Shown: positions 1-9,853 of the stretch, in pieces
How the letters are laid out: the number at the start of each line of letters is the position of its first letter
How positions within the stretch are numbered: the stretch's first letter is position 1
NCBI GenBank assembly: GCA_025050535.1
Contig: JALBVF010000010.1
Location: forward strand, 20,479 to 84,478
Length of the DNA stretch: 64,000 nucleotides
Direction of reading: 5' to 3'
Source of the DNA: Candidatus Protistibacter heckmannii
GTDB lineage: Bacteria > Pseudomonadota > Gammaproteobacteria > Burkholderiales > Burkholderiaceae
Notes under the pieces: model-generated
Told to the model about the DNA's origin: nothing
Databases searched by the model: none
The model's input: the letters and a program-made list of their open reading frames with translations, nothing else
Translations under genes and position numbers: made by a program

Positions 1-119
1 GCCAGGGCCGAGACGACAGCCGGAGACGGTTTGGATGCCTGATTCATGGAAGCGCAGCCTCCGAGCGCGAGGCTCAGGGAAAGGACGGGGGTGGCGGAAA
101 TTCGGGTGGGGATTCGCAT
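1..119 (-). CDS. Lipoprotein, 5' part only (runs off the left edge)
   Basis: The reverse strand from an ATG at 119 reads MRIPTRISATPVLSLSLALGG followed by Cys-22, which is a short basic n-region, a hydrophobic core and a lipobox ending in GGC. This marks a lipoprotein exported by Sec and lipidated by Lgt and LspA. About 39 residues are visible and the rest lies outside the window, so the function is unknown. After the lipobox the sequence is rich in Ser, Ala and Pro, as in a flexible linker. An AT-rich stretch with a TATACT-like hexamer precedes the start. Confidence 0.55.
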   Translation of the reverse strand, partial: MRIPTRISATPVLSLSLALGGCASMNQASKPSPAVVSAL

Positions 120-164
120 GGGTGCAAGTATAGATTTTGTGGATGCGGGTGATGGAGCCGGCGG

Positions 165-954
165 TTACATGATGTGCAGGCCCCCGTCGACCATCAGCGT
201 CGTCCCTGTGATGAAGGAGGTTTCATCCGAGGCCAGCCAGAGGATCGGCCAGGCGATCTCCTCGGGCAGGGCCCAGCGGCCCATCAGCGATGGTGGTCTG
301 GCGTGCGGTGGAGAGCTGCTCGGGGCTCTTGCCGGAAGCCTTCGCCTTGTTGACGTGGAAGTCGGTGAAGGTTGAGCCGGGGCAGACAGCGTTGGCGCGC
401 ACGCCCTTGGCGGTCTCCTCGAAGGCGAGGCTACGCGTCATCGCCAGCAGGCCGGCCTTGGTGGCGTCGTAGAGGCCCTGGCCGGCACGGCCGGTGACGG
501 CGTAGCAGGAAGAGACGGTGACGATCGCGCCCTTGCCCGAGGCGCGCAGCGCGGGCAGGGCGGCGCGGCAGTAGTTGGCCGGCCCCATCAGATTGACGCC
601 GACCATGGCCTGCCAGGCCTCGGGCGCGGCGTCGGCGATGTGCGCGTAATTGCGCATCGCCACGTTGTTGACCAGGATGTCGAGCCCGCCGAAGGCGTCC
701 AGCGCGGCCTGCACCGCCAGCGGTGCCTGCGCGGCGTCGGCGATGTCGGCGGCGTGGCAGACCATGCGCGCGCCGGGCAGTTCGGCTCGGATAGCCTCGG
801 CCGTGCGCACGAGCGCCGCGGCGTCCAGGTCCACCAGGGCCACGGATGCGCCCTCGGCGCAGAAAAGGCGCGCGGTCGCCGCGCCGATTCCGGCTCCGCC
901 GCCGGTGACGAGTGCGGCGCGGCCCTGCAGCCGGCCCGGCTTGCTTGCGCTCAT
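165..954 (-). pseudogene. Short-chain dehydrogenase/reductase, frameshifted near the C-terminus
   Basis: This is an NAD(P)-dependent oxidoreductase of the classical SDR family with a Rossmann fold. The N-terminal TGGGAGIG cofactor motif, the NNVA motif (family NNAG) and the catalytic YDATK with its upstream Ser are all present. The frame is correct to about residue 220. A one-base gain near 287-293 then throws the last roughly 40 residues out of frame. In the other frame the expected ending is found (LMGRWALPEEIAWPI, then GTTLMVDGGLHIM and TAA at 165-167). The lost part is the substrate and cofactor-closing C-terminus. It lies 10 bases beyond the Bug gene, in the same direction, so they probably formed one catabolic operon. 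The substrate is unknown. Confidence 0.8.
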
Positions 955-964
955 CTCCGTCTCC

Positions 965-1949
965 TTATTCCGGCTTCGCGCCGGTGGCCTTGAGGACCTT
1001 GCCCCAGCGCGGAATCTCTGCGCGGATACAGCTCGAGAGCTGCTCGGGGCTGCTGGCGATGATTTCAAATTCCATGCCCTGCAGCTTGTCGTGGATTTCC
1101 GGCGAATGGAGGATCTTCACCAGCTCCTTGTTGTAGCAGTCGATGATGTTGCGCGGCGTGCCGCCCACGGTCAGGAAGCCGATCCAGGACACGGCGACGA
1201 AATCCGGATAGCCGAGCTCGATCAGCGTGGGCACGTTGGGCGTGGAGGCGAATCGCTTCTGACCGCTCGAGGCGATCAGCCGCAGCCGGCCTTCCTTGAC
1301 GGACTGCAGCATGTTGCCCGGCACGAAAAAGTCCGTCTGCACGTGGCCGGCCAGCAGGTCGTTGATCGCCAGGCCGGCGCCCTTGTAGGGCAGGTGGGTC
1401 AGGTCCACCTTGGCGGTGGACTTTAGCATCTCCATCGTCAGATGCGAGGCGCTTCCCACTGCCACCGAGGCGTAGGAGATCTGGCCGGGCGCCGCTTTGG
1501 CGCACGCCACCAGGTCCGCCACGTTGTTGATCTGCGCGTTGGGATTGACGACGGTCAGGTACTGCGGCGAGCTCACGGCCAGCGTGATCGGCGCCAGGTC
1601 CTTGAGCGGGTCGTAGGGCATCTTCTCGAAGAGCGTCGGATTGATCGCCAGCGGGCCGTTTTAGCCGACCAGAAGCGTCAGCCCGTCGGCCGGCGACTTG
1701 GCTACGTATTCCGCGCCGATGTTGCCGCCCGCGCCGGGCTTGTTCTCGACGATCACCGGCTGGCCCATCGCCTTTTGCAGCTTGGGCGCGACCAGCCGCG
1801 CGAGCACGTCGTTGGTGCTGCCGACGATCGGCACGATGATGCGCACCAGCTTGTTCGGCGCCCATTCGCCGGCCGGCTGGGCGGGCTTCGCCGAGCGCGG
1901 CGGCCAGGGCCAGGCCGGCGGCGAGCGTGTGCGCGGAAAGCTTCTTCAT
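965..1949 (-). pseudogene. Bug/TctC-family periplasmic solute-binding protein, frameshift plus internal TAA
   Basis: Bug receptors bind small carboxylates in the periplasm. The family features are here: a signal peptide (MKKLSAHTLAAGLALAAALG), VRIIVPIVGSTNDVLAR, GQPVIVENKPGAGGNIG, MPYDPLKDLAPIT, and an ending KVLKATGAKPE. A good GGAGA Shine-Dalgarno precedes the ATG at 1949. There are two lesions. The frame slips just after the signal peptide, near 1880, and a TAA at 1661-1663 interrupts LLVG-stop-NGPLAINP, where relatives have a Ser. No TctA or TctB membrane partner is nearby, which is usual for this expanded family in Bordetella relatives. The Rieske oxygenase lies upstream on the same strand. 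Confidence 0.85.
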
Positions 1950-1997
1950 TGTCTTGTCTCCAGGTGTTTTATCGTGCGTTGTGTGTCCGGGTGGCCG

Positions 1998-3269
1998 TCA
2001 GATCGAATACACCGGTTCGTTCACGCTGTCGGCCAGATGCCGCTTCGCCCATTCCTGCGGATTGTCGCCGTGCTTGAGCAGCACGCCGGCGGCGCGCACG
2101 CGCTGCGCGGCAGCGTCCAGGGCGGGCGGCTCGACGCCCTTCTCTAGGTTCAGCGCCGCGTCGTGGAGCATGCGCCGGGCCATGCCGATGGCCTTGTCGG
2201 TGGGCAGAAGATGCTCGCGCTTGTGGTCCTGGATCGGGCCCATGCTCTCCGGCAGCGAGGCGTCCTGCATCGAGAAGCCGAACACGCCGCTGTAGGTGCG
2301 CTTCTCCTTCTGTGCGCGGCGGTCGATCAGATAGTCGTTGGACTTGTTGGCGAGCGAGCGGAAGGTGCCAGGCTCGTATTCGACGTGGATGCCCTTGCCT
2401 TGCTGCATCGCCTCGCGCTCCTCGGCCGAGAGCGGCTTGCGCGGATGGAAGTTGATGCTCCAGGCCCAGCAGCTGTGGTCGTCGATCGGCACCCAGACGT
2501 GGCCGCCCAGCGCATGGTCGCCGAAGGGCGGGATCCGCGTGAACAAGGGGAAGAGCCACTGAGTGATGCGCCAGTAGTAGGAATCGGGCTCGCCGTTGCG
2601 GCGGCCGTAGAGGGTGAGGCCGAAGTCGGTCTTCTCGATATCTAAGATCACGTTGCCGTCGGCCTTGATGTAGTCGTTGGCCTTGGTGCCTTGGTGCATC
2701 GGGTCGACGTGGACCTCGTAGCGGTGCACATAGGAGGCGTGGCTGATGTCGATGCCGCCTTTCATCGCCTGGAGGTAGTTGCTTTCCTGCAGACGCTTTG
2801 GGACGAAGCGGTGGCTCTCGGGCAGGCCGCACCATTCCACCTCGGGCGGCTCGGGCTTCTTGTCGGGCGGGCCCATGTAGGCCAAGAGGATGCCGCCGCG
2901 TTCGATGCAGGGATAGGCCTTGATGTTCATCTTCGGCGCCATGTGCGGCGCGGAGGGCACGTCCACGCACTTGCCCTCGATATCGAACTTCAGGCCGTGA
3001 TAGGCGCAACGGATTCCGCATTCCTCGTTGCGCCCGAAGAAGAGCGAGACGCCGCGGTGCGAGCAGAACTCATCGATCAGGCCGGGGCGGTTCTGGCTGT
3101 CGCGGAAGGCGAGCAGCTTCTCGCCAAGGATCTGCACGCGCACCGGCGGGCAGTCGGGCTCGGCGATTTCGCTCGAGAGCAGGATCGGCACCCAGTAGCG
3201 CCGCATCAGCTTGCCCATGGGAGTGTCCGGGCCGGTGCGCACCAGGATTTACGACATCGCCCTGTCCAT
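1998..3269 (-). pseudogene. Rieske ring-hydroxylating oxygenase alpha subunit (phthalate 4,5-dioxygenase type), TAA at codon 7
   Basis: This is the large subunit of a Rieske non-haem iron oxygenase. The [2Fe-2S] ligands are visible as CSHRG and, about 20 residues later, CAYHG. The C-terminal domain carries the mononuclear iron site and ends in NEPVYSI. The length of about 420 residues and the segment RTGPDTPMGKLMRRYW fit the phthalate dioxygenase-like group. The best start is the ATG at 3269, which has an AAGGAG Shine-Dalgarno 7 bases upstream. In that frame codon 7 is TAA (3249-3251), giving M-D-R-A-M-S-stop-I-L-V-R-T-G. Translation could restart at a GTG at 3242 and lose only about ten residues, so some activity cannot be excluded. 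The IclR regulator is divergent. Confidence 0.8.
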
Positions 3270-3396
3270 CTTGAGTCTCCTTGTTGTCAGCGCGGCGATT
3301 ATATGTTCGCATTACGATAACGATGTCCATAGAATGGACACCTCGCCGAGCCAGCGGAACTCGCCGCGGCCTTGGCGCGCAAGGAAAGGCAAGGCC
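3270..3396. promoter_or_regulatory. Divergent promoter region with a probable IclR operator
   Basis: These 127 bases separate the oxygenase and regulator genes. A near-centred inverted repeat, TGTCCAT-AGA-ATGGACA, lies at 3324-3340 with perfect 7-base arms. It sits in an AT-rich stretch containing TATATG-like hexamers. IclR regulators commonly bind short palindromes in such divergent regions, so this is a good operator candidate. The assignment rests on position and symmetry only. Confidence 0.55.
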
Positions 3397-4202
3397 ATGA
3401 ATCAAAAGGGAAATGGCGGCGCGGAAGGTGTCCGCGCCGTGGACAGGGCGCTGCAGATCCTGCTCGCATTCATCCACGGGCAGCAAGGTCTTGCCGTGGG
3501 CGAGCTGCTCGGCCTCGTCGACCTTAGCCGGCCCACGCTCTACCGGCTGCTCTACACGCTGGAGCGCAACGGCTTCGTCAGCGCCTCGGGCGAGCTGCAG
3601 CGCGCATCTCGCACGCCTGGACCTCGAGCCTGGACATCGCCGTGCTGGCCCAGCGCATGCTCAAGCGTCTCTGGAACAAGACCAGCGAGACGGTGGCGCT
3701 CTTCGTGCGCCAGGGCGACTACCGCATCTGCGCCGCCGAACTGCCGAACGCGCAGCCGCTTTCCTTCAAGCGCGGCGTCGGCTCGTGCGAACGCATTGTG
3801 CTGGGCGCGAGCGGGCGGGTGATGCTGGCCTTCGAAAGCCTACAGAAGGAGGAGCTGGAAGCGAGCGCGCGCGGCCTCGATCTGGACCTCGCCGCGATCG
3901 AGCGCGAACTCGCGCAGATTCGCCGGCGCGGCTATGCGGTCAGCCGCAACGCGCTGATCCAGGGCGCGGTGGCGGTGGCCGCGCCTTTCTTCGACGGAGC
4001 GGGCCGGCTGCATGGCGCGCTCGGCGTGTTCGGTCCGAGCGTGCGGGTGCTCGCGGCGGAGACCGAAGCCTTCGGCCAGCAGTTGATCGAGGAATGCGCG
4101 GCGCTGTCACGCGCCCTCAGCGCGCGGGCCGGAGCGGCGGCGCGGGACTTCGGGCTTTCGCTTTGGAGAGCTAGGCCGCGCGCGGCGCCGGCATCACCAT
4201 GA
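3397..4202 (+). pseudogene. IclR-family transcriptional regulator with internal deletion/frameshift
   Basis: The first 70 residues form the IclR winged helix: VRAVDRALQILLAFI, then ELLGLVDLSRPTLYRLLYTL. From about 3640 another frame carries the effector-binding domain: HAWTSSLDIAVLAQ, SCERIVLGASGRVMLAF and the end region. Between 3595 and 3635 the expected segment joining wing and effector domain is short and the frame changes, so a small deletion is likely. The gene is divergent from the Rieske oxygenase and was probably its regulator. Its 3' end overlaps the convergent thioesterase gene by about 30 bases. The reading frame cannot give a full regulator without frameshifting. Confidence 0.8.
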
Positions 4203-4659
4203 TGGTTGATGTGCCGTGCGCAAGCACCTTGCCACCGGGGCCGAGGAGTTTCGCCTCGGTGGAAATGATCTGCCGCGTTTGCGACACCACCACGGCCTCG
4301 GCGCGTACGCGGCCGGTGTCGTGCAGGATGGGGCGCGAGAAATTGCCCTTGGTCTCGATCGTGGTGAAGGCGGTGCCGGCCGGCAGCAGCGAATAGGCGG
4401 CGCAGGCGGTGACGCTGTCGATGATGGTCAGCGCCCAGCCGCCGTGCACGGTGCCCACGGGATCGAGCAAGTGCTCGCCCGTCTCGCCCTCAAAGGCCAC
4501 GAAGCCCTCGCCGACCTCGGCCAGCCAGTAGCCGAGCGTCTTGCACATCGGCGGCTTCGGTAGCTTGCCGTCGACGATGGCCTGCAGGAATTCCCGGCCG
4601 CTGTGGATGCTGAATTTGTCGGATGTGGCCACGCCGTATTCGTAGTGCGGGATGCTCAT
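4171..4659 (-). CDS. PaaI-type hotdog-fold thioesterase
   Basis: This 162-residue protein of the hotdog superfamily probably hydrolyses an acyl- or aryl-CoA. The motif GTVHGGWALTIIDSVTACA (residues about 68-86) is the central helix with the active-site region. The following strands (FTTIETKGNFSRPI, RVRAEAVVVSQTRQII) fit the fold. The length matches the PaaI/YbgC-like subfamily and the frame is intact. It sits among aromatic-catabolism genes, which fits removal of CoA from stalled ring-degradation intermediates, but the substrate cannot be told from sequence. It is convergent with the IclR gene and ends in TAG. Confidence 0.8.
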   Translation of the reverse strand: MSIPHYEYGVATSDKFSIHSGREFLQAIVDGKLPKPPMCKTLGYWLAEVGEGFVAFEGETGEHLLDPVGTVHGGWALTIIDSVTACAAYSLLPAGTAFTTIETKGNFSRPILHDTGRVRAEAVVVSQTRQIISTEAKLLGPGGKVLAHGTSTIMVMPAPRAA

Positions 4660-4746
4660 CCGTGTCTCTTGTGTCTGTCTTGTATCGGGACGCCTACTGT
4701 AGCCGCATTCGGCCGGCCTCGCCGGAGGCGGCCTCGGGGCCGCCGC

Positions 4747-5268
4747 TCAGATGGAGGCCGCCGCCCGCGCCGCCTGGTCGTAGGCTCCGGAGAGATGGCG
4801 CAGCAGGCGCGTGACTTCGGCGATGCGCTCGTTGTCGCCGGCGTCGGGCACCAGGCTTTCGATCAGGCAGCGTTCGCGCACCTCGCGGTAGGCCTCGACG
4901 ATCCGGCGGCCGAGGTCGGTCACCGAATAGAGCATTTCCTTACCGATCTTCTCCGAGGTCACCGCGCCGGCGGCGATCAGCTTCTTGAGCGAATAGCTGA
5001 CGATGTGGGTGTCCTCGATATTCTGGATCAGGCACAGGTCGGCGAGCTTCTTGGCGCGGCCGCGGTGGTAGACGTGGTGCAGAACGTTGACGTCGGTGAT
5101 CGCCAGATCTGGCAGGCCGGCGGCGGCCATGCAGCGCGTCGCCCAGCGGCTATAGGCGTTCCAGGCGATGATCAGGCCGAATTCAAATTCGGAGAGCTCG
5201 GGGCTGCGCGGCGAGACGAGATGGGAGGAGGAAACGATGCTCTGCGATTTCTTGGAGGCCGTGGCCAT
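4747..5268 (-). CDS. MarR-like winged-helix regulator
   Basis: This 173-residue protein has a MarR-type winged helix at about residues 55-125. DLAITDVNVLHHVYH leads into KKLADLCLIQNIEDTHIVS, the recognition helix, and then LKKLIAAGAVTSEKIGKEML, the wing. Flanking helices would form the dimer interface. The start at 5268 has a GAGG Shine-Dalgarno 5 bases upstream. It shares the strand of the downstream thioesterase (87 bases apart) and may control the catabolic group. The effector is unknown. It is intact although most neighbours are broken. Confidence 0.75.
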   Translation of the reverse strand: MATASKKSQSIVSSSHLVSPRSPELSEFEFGLIIAWNAYSRWATRCMAAAGLPDLAITDVNVLHHVYHRGRAKKLADLCLIQNIEDTHIVSYSLKKLIAAGAVTSEKIGKEMLYSVTDLGRRIVEAYREVRERCLIESLVPDAGDNERIAEVTRLLRHLSGAYDQAARAAASI

Positions 5269-5431
5269 AAAAACCTCGAATATTTGCCGTTAAGTTATCG
5301 TTATTTTACGCTTATTCGCGTGGCCGTAGCGTCTCCCCCGAGTTTTTCCCGCAGTTTCTCCGCGAGCATTTCGCCAAAGGCTTCCGGCCGGCCCTGGAAA
5401 ATCCTGTCAAGCGGCTGCCGTCTTCCCGCTG

Positions 5432-5940
5432 ATGGTAGAGCGCGGCGCGCTGAGTCTCACTGGGACGAGCTCTTCCTCCTCGACCATGGTAGGCATCTAC
5501 TTCAACACCACGGGCACGGCCAACGTTTCCGCCGGTGGCGGCAGCCTCAATGTGACGGCCTCCTCGGCGGGGACCGCGCTGGCGCTGTACATGAGCGCCT
5601 CGGGATTGAATAAAATCGCCGCGACGGGCAGCGGTCTGGTGATCCTGAGCGACGGCGGCAAGGTCTCGAGCATCCTGACCAACGCCACCGCCGCGCCCAG
5701 CACCCAGGCCATCCAGTCCGGGCTGGTCGAGATGCGGCTGGCGAGCCTGACGGGCGGCGTGGGCCGGGACACCGGCGGCTACCAGGTCGACGCGCCGAAG
5801 ATGAGCATCAACGCCGGCGGGCCGCGCGCCGACACGGCAGCGGGTGCGATCGGCGCTGGCACGGGTGGCGCGGGAACGAACAATGCGGGTGCGGCGGGCG
5901 ACGCCGGCGTCGCCCCGGCGAGAGACGAGGACGCAAGAAG
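5432..5940 (+). pseudogene. Fragment resembling an autotransporter/haemagglutinin passenger (beta-helix)
   Basis: The first 140 residues are rich in Gly, Ser, Thr, Ala and Asn and alternate polar and aliphatic residues (TTGTANVSAGGGSLNV, GSGLVILSDGGKV). This composition is typical of beta-helical surface adhesins. There is no signal peptide and no translocator domain. The frame then runs into the lyase gene in the wrong register. It looks like a short internal remnant of a large surface protein. The call rests on composition alone. Between the MarR-like gene and this fragment (5269-5431) no gene is recognisable. Confidence 0.35.
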
Positions 5941-7491
5941 ATGGAGCAGATGCGGCATGCATGGAAAACGGCGGCGATCGCGGGGGCGGTCGCCTCGGCA
6001 TTGGCCTGCGGCCGAGCCTGGGGCGCAGACAAGAAGCGCGGCGAGGAGCACGACAACTTATACCTGCTCGGCGAGATGAACAAGGCTTCGCTGGTGATGA
6101 CGGTGGAGCAGGGCATCGTGCCCAAGGACCTGGGAAAGAAGATCGTGGTGGCCGTGGACCAGGTGATCCGCGACGGCGAGACGCCCGGCACTGACGCCTA
6201 CAGGCGCCGCCCCGGCGACTATCTGCAGCTCGAGCCGTATATCGTGCGCCTGGCCAGCCCCGACGCGACGCACATGCATTCGGGCTGCAGCCGCCAGGAC
6301 ATCCTCGCGACCACGCGCCGGCTCACAGAGCGCGAGCACATGCTCGCCTTCCTCGACAGCCTGAACCTGGCGCGCGGCCGCGTTCTGGCGCTGGCCGAGA
6401 AAAACGTCGGCACCATCGTGCCCGCCTACACCAATGGCGTGCAGGCCCAGCCAACCACCTACGCCCACTATCTTCCGGGCTTCGCGGCGGCCTTCGAGCG
6501 CGACGCCGAGCGCCTCAAGCAGGCCTATGCGCGCCTCAACATGAGCCCGCTGGGCGGCGCGGCCCTGGGCACCTCGAGTTTTCCAGTGAACTGAAAACGC
6601 CTGGCCGAGATGCTCGGCTTCGACGGCGTGATCGAGAATTCCTACGACGCGGCGCAGCTCGCCACGCTCGATCAGGGCGCTGAACTCGTCGGCGTGCTGA
6701 TCCAGGACATCCACACCCAGTATCACCAGACCGCGCCCTGGATCATGATCCGCGAAGGCCGGTTCACCGGAACGAGCAGCATCATGCCGCAGAAGCGCAA
6801 TCCCAACGCCCTGAACGTGTTGCGCCTGCAGGCCAGCGACATCGGCGGCGGCGCGGTGAACGCGCTGATCGAAGGACACAACACCACGCCCGGCCTGCCC
6901 GACTACAAGCGCGAGCAGGTGGACCGCACGCTCGAGCTCTCCGCCGACACCTTCGCCAAGCTCGCCGACCTGCTCGACAACCTCGTGCTCGACAAGGACC
7001 GCGCGCTTGCCTAGGTGGACGCCGACTATTCGACGACCACCGAACTCGCCGACATCCTGCAGCGCGATTCCGACGCGCCCTTCCGCGTCGGCCATCATTT
7101 CGCGTCGGACCTGGTGACCTTCGGCCGCGCCAACAAGATGAAGCCAGCCGACATTCCCTTCGACAAGGTGCGTGAGATCTACGCCGAGGCGGTGAAGACA
7201 TTCAACTTCCCGAAGACTGAATTCCCCCTGAGCCAGGCGCAGTACCGCAAGTCGCTCACCGCCAAGAACATGCTGGCCTCCAGCCTGGGCCTGGGCGGCC
7301 CGCAGGAATCGGAGGTGAAGCGCATGCTCGCGCAGACGCAGAAGAACCTCGAGGCCGACCACGGCTGGCTGGCCGAACGCCGGCTCAGGCTGGCGCGCGC
7401 CGGGCTTTTTCTTTCGGGGGGAGGCTCAGTCGTTGAGCCTGGAAGCCCGAAGCCTTCACCGCCTTTTCCCAGCGCGCCATGTCCGACTTGA
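5941..7491 (+). pseudogene. Exported argininosuccinate lyase-like protein with two nonsense codons
   Basis: The protein belongs to the fumarase/aspartase/argininosuccinate lyase superfamily. The signature GTSSIMPQKRNPN is at 6774-6812, followed by EGHNTTPGLPDYKREQ. The N-terminus is unusual for an ArgH-like enzyme: MRHAWK, a hydrophobic stretch and AWGADKKRG look like a Sec signal peptide, so a periplasmic lyase is suggested. Two internal stops interrupt conserved sequence: TGA at 6592-6594 (PVN-stop-KRLAEMLGF) and TAG at 7012-7014 (LALA-stop-VDADYSTTTE), the latter at a likely Gln. All three pieces are in one frame. The 3' end converges on and overlaps the second Bug gene, a pairing that suggests a carboxylate substrate. 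The natural end is uncertain. Confidence 0.75.
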
Positions 7492-8373
7492 TCGTGGCGA
7501 ACAGCTCCTGCGATGTGCCGCCCAGCGGATACATGCCGTTGGCGAGAAACTGCTGGCGCACCTCGCGGCTCGCGATGGCGCGGTTGAAGGCCTGGTTGAG
7601 CTTCTGCGCGACGGCCTCCGGCAAGCCACGCGGCACGACGAAGGCGAACCAGGCGCTGGCGATCATGTCCTTGTAGCCCAGCTCGACGAAGGTCGGCACG
7701 TCGGGCAGGAAGGGCGAGCGCTTCAGGCCGCTGGTGGCGTAGACTTTGGCGCGGCCCGCGCGGAAATACATCACCGTGCCGCCAACCGTGTCGAAGAAGA
7801 CGGGGATCTGGCCGCCGGTCAGGTCCTGTCGCGCCGGCGGCGAGCCGCGGTGGGGCACGTGCGTCATGTGCAGGCCGGCCGCCTGGTTGAGCATTTCGCC
7901 GAGGAAGTGCGAGGGCGTGCCCTGGCCGTAGGAGGCGAAGCTGAGCTTGCCTTCCTGGCTCTTAGCCCAGTCGATGAATTCCTTGAGGTTGTTGGCCTGC
8001 ACGCCCGGATGCGCGTTCATCGCCAGCTCGAAGCTGGCGGCGTTGACGATGTGCATGAAGTCCTTGAGCGGGTCGTAGTTGAGGTTGCGGTAGACCCAGG
8101 GATAGATGGCGATCATCGCGCAGGTCGCCAGCAGCAGGGTGTAGCCGTCGGGCGGCGCGGTGCGCACCGCGTCCAGCGCGATGCGGCCGGCCGCACCGGA
8201 TTTGTTCTCGACGACGATGGGCCGAGTTCGGCGCGCGCATGCTCGGCCACGGCGCGCACGAGGATGTCCTGGGTGCTGCCCGGAGGAAAGCCGATGAGGA
8301 TGCGGATGGGCTTGGCGGGCCAGGCTTCTTCGCGCGCGGCGCTGGCGGCTTGGATGAGTTGACGGCGTTTCAT
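7385..8373 (-). pseudogene. Second Bug/TctC-family solute-binding protein, frameshifted and lacking a signal-peptide core
   Basis: Family hallmarks are PAKPIRILIGFPPGSTQDILVR, the ENKSGAAGRIALDAV segment, LNYDPLKDFMHI, and the C-terminal KAVKASGFQAQ. The frame breaks at about 8218 inside the conserved (G)QPIVVEN turn, where bases appear to be missing. The N-terminus reads [19 protein letters not shown]. The twin-basic start is followed directly by the mature region and the hydrophobic core of the signal peptide is gone, so export would fail even without the frameshift. It is convergent with the exported lyase, and the two 3' ends overlap by about 100 bases. Confidence 0.8.
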
Positions 8374-8439
8374 GCTGTTCGGCTCATGGATGAGGAATGG
8401 GTTCGGCTTCGCCGGCGCGTGGACCACGGAGCACGGACT

Positions 8440-9843
8440 TCAGGACCGGACGGCGCTCCAGGCTGGCGGCGCGCCCAGCGAGCAGAGGGCATCGTACAGG
8501 GGCCGCGCGGCTTGCGCCATCCGGGCGATGCTGCGCTCGCGCAGTCGCCACGGATCCTCCGCGGCGGCGTCCTCGGTGCGCATGCCCGTCCAGGCGAGCA
8601 GGGCGGCGCGCGCCTCGGTACGGTCGAAGAGGTCGTGCAGATAAGTGCCGAGGATCTGCCCATCGGCGCTGAGCGCGCCTGGGCGTCCGCGAAGGCGAAG
8701 ACGCCGGCGACCTGCCTGAGGGTCTTGTCGCGCGCGAGCTCGGTGTCGATGGCGAGCAGGCCGAGGCCCTCGTCCGCGCCGCGCTCGCCTTCCACGCCGT
8801 GCGGATCGGCGACGCTCATGCCCAGCATCTGCATGCCGCCGCAGATGCCGATCACCTTGCCGCCGTAGCGCAGGTGGCGGCGCAAGGCCTGGTCCCAGCT
8901 CTGTTCGCGCAGCCAGCGCAGATCGGCACGGGTGTTCTTTCTGCCGGGCAGGATGACGAGGTCGGCGGCGGGAATGGCGGCGCCGGGGCTGACGAAGCAC
9001 AGGTCCACGCCGGGATGGGCGCGCAGGGCGTCGAAGTCGGTGTGGTTGCTGATGCGCGGCAGCACGGGCACGGCCACGCGCAGCCGCGCACCTGCGCTGT
9101 CCTGGGCCTGCTGGGTCTGCACGGCATCCTCGGCGTCGAGATACAGGCCGTGCAGATAGGGCAGCACCGCGAGTACCGGCTTGCCGGTCTTTTGCTCCAG
9201 CCAGTCGAGGCCGGGCTGCAGCAGGTCGAGGCAGCCGCGGAAGCGGTTGATCACAAAGCCGGCGATGCGCGCGCACTCGCTTTCCGAAAGGCAGTCGAGC
9301 GTGCCGACGATGTGGGCGAAGATGCCGCCGCAGTCGATGTCGGCCACCAGGATCACCGGGCAGTCCACCGCCTCGGCGAAGCCCATGTTGGTGATATCGC
9401 GCTCGCGCAGATTGATCTCGGCGGGGCTGCCCGCGCCTTCGACGGCCACGGCCTCGTAGCGCGCGCAGACGGCCATACGATTCGAGCACTGCGCCCATCG
9501 CCACGGTCTTGTACTGGTGGTAGTTGCGCGCGTCCATGTCGCCGCGCACCTTGCCCTGGATGATGACTTGCGCGCTGGTGTCCGAGGAGGGCTTGAGCAG
9601 TACGAGATTCATGTCGGTGTGCGGCGCCACGCCGGCGGCGAGCGCCTGCAGAGCCTGGGTGTGGCCGATCTCGACGCCGTCCTCGGTGACGGCGCTGTTC
9701 AGGGCCATGTTCTGCGGCTTGAAGGGCGCCACGCGCAGGCCTTCCCGCGCGAGCAGCCGGCACAGCGCGGCGGCCACGGTGCTCTTGCCGGCGTCCGAGG
9801 TGCAGCCCTGCACCATCAGTGTGTGGAAGGGGAAGCGGCTCAT
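8440..9843 (-). pseudogene. cobQ: Cobyric acid synthase CobQ/CbiP, two frameshifts and a deletion
   Basis: CobQ amidates adenosylcobyrinate a,c-diamide at four side chains. The N-terminal ATPase motif [17 protein letters not shown] and the [10 protein letters not shown] motif are in one frame. Near 9475 the frame shifts (into [17 protein letters not shown]), and the central part and GATase start ([14 protein letters not shown], nucleophile Cys present) are in a second frame. Near 8685 it shifts again into [18 protein letters not shown]. The usual glycine-rich segment carrying the GATase His region just before that point is missing, so a deletion accompanies the second shift. It is the last gene of the cobalamin operon, 10 bases after btuF. 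Confidence 0.88.
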
Positions 9844-9853
9844 GCCGTGGGCG

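Noticed and set aside
5312..5431. Possible gene remnant on the minus strand (GRPEAFGEMLAEKLREKLG)
   Set aside because: Only about 30 residues of helical character without start, context or recognised family.
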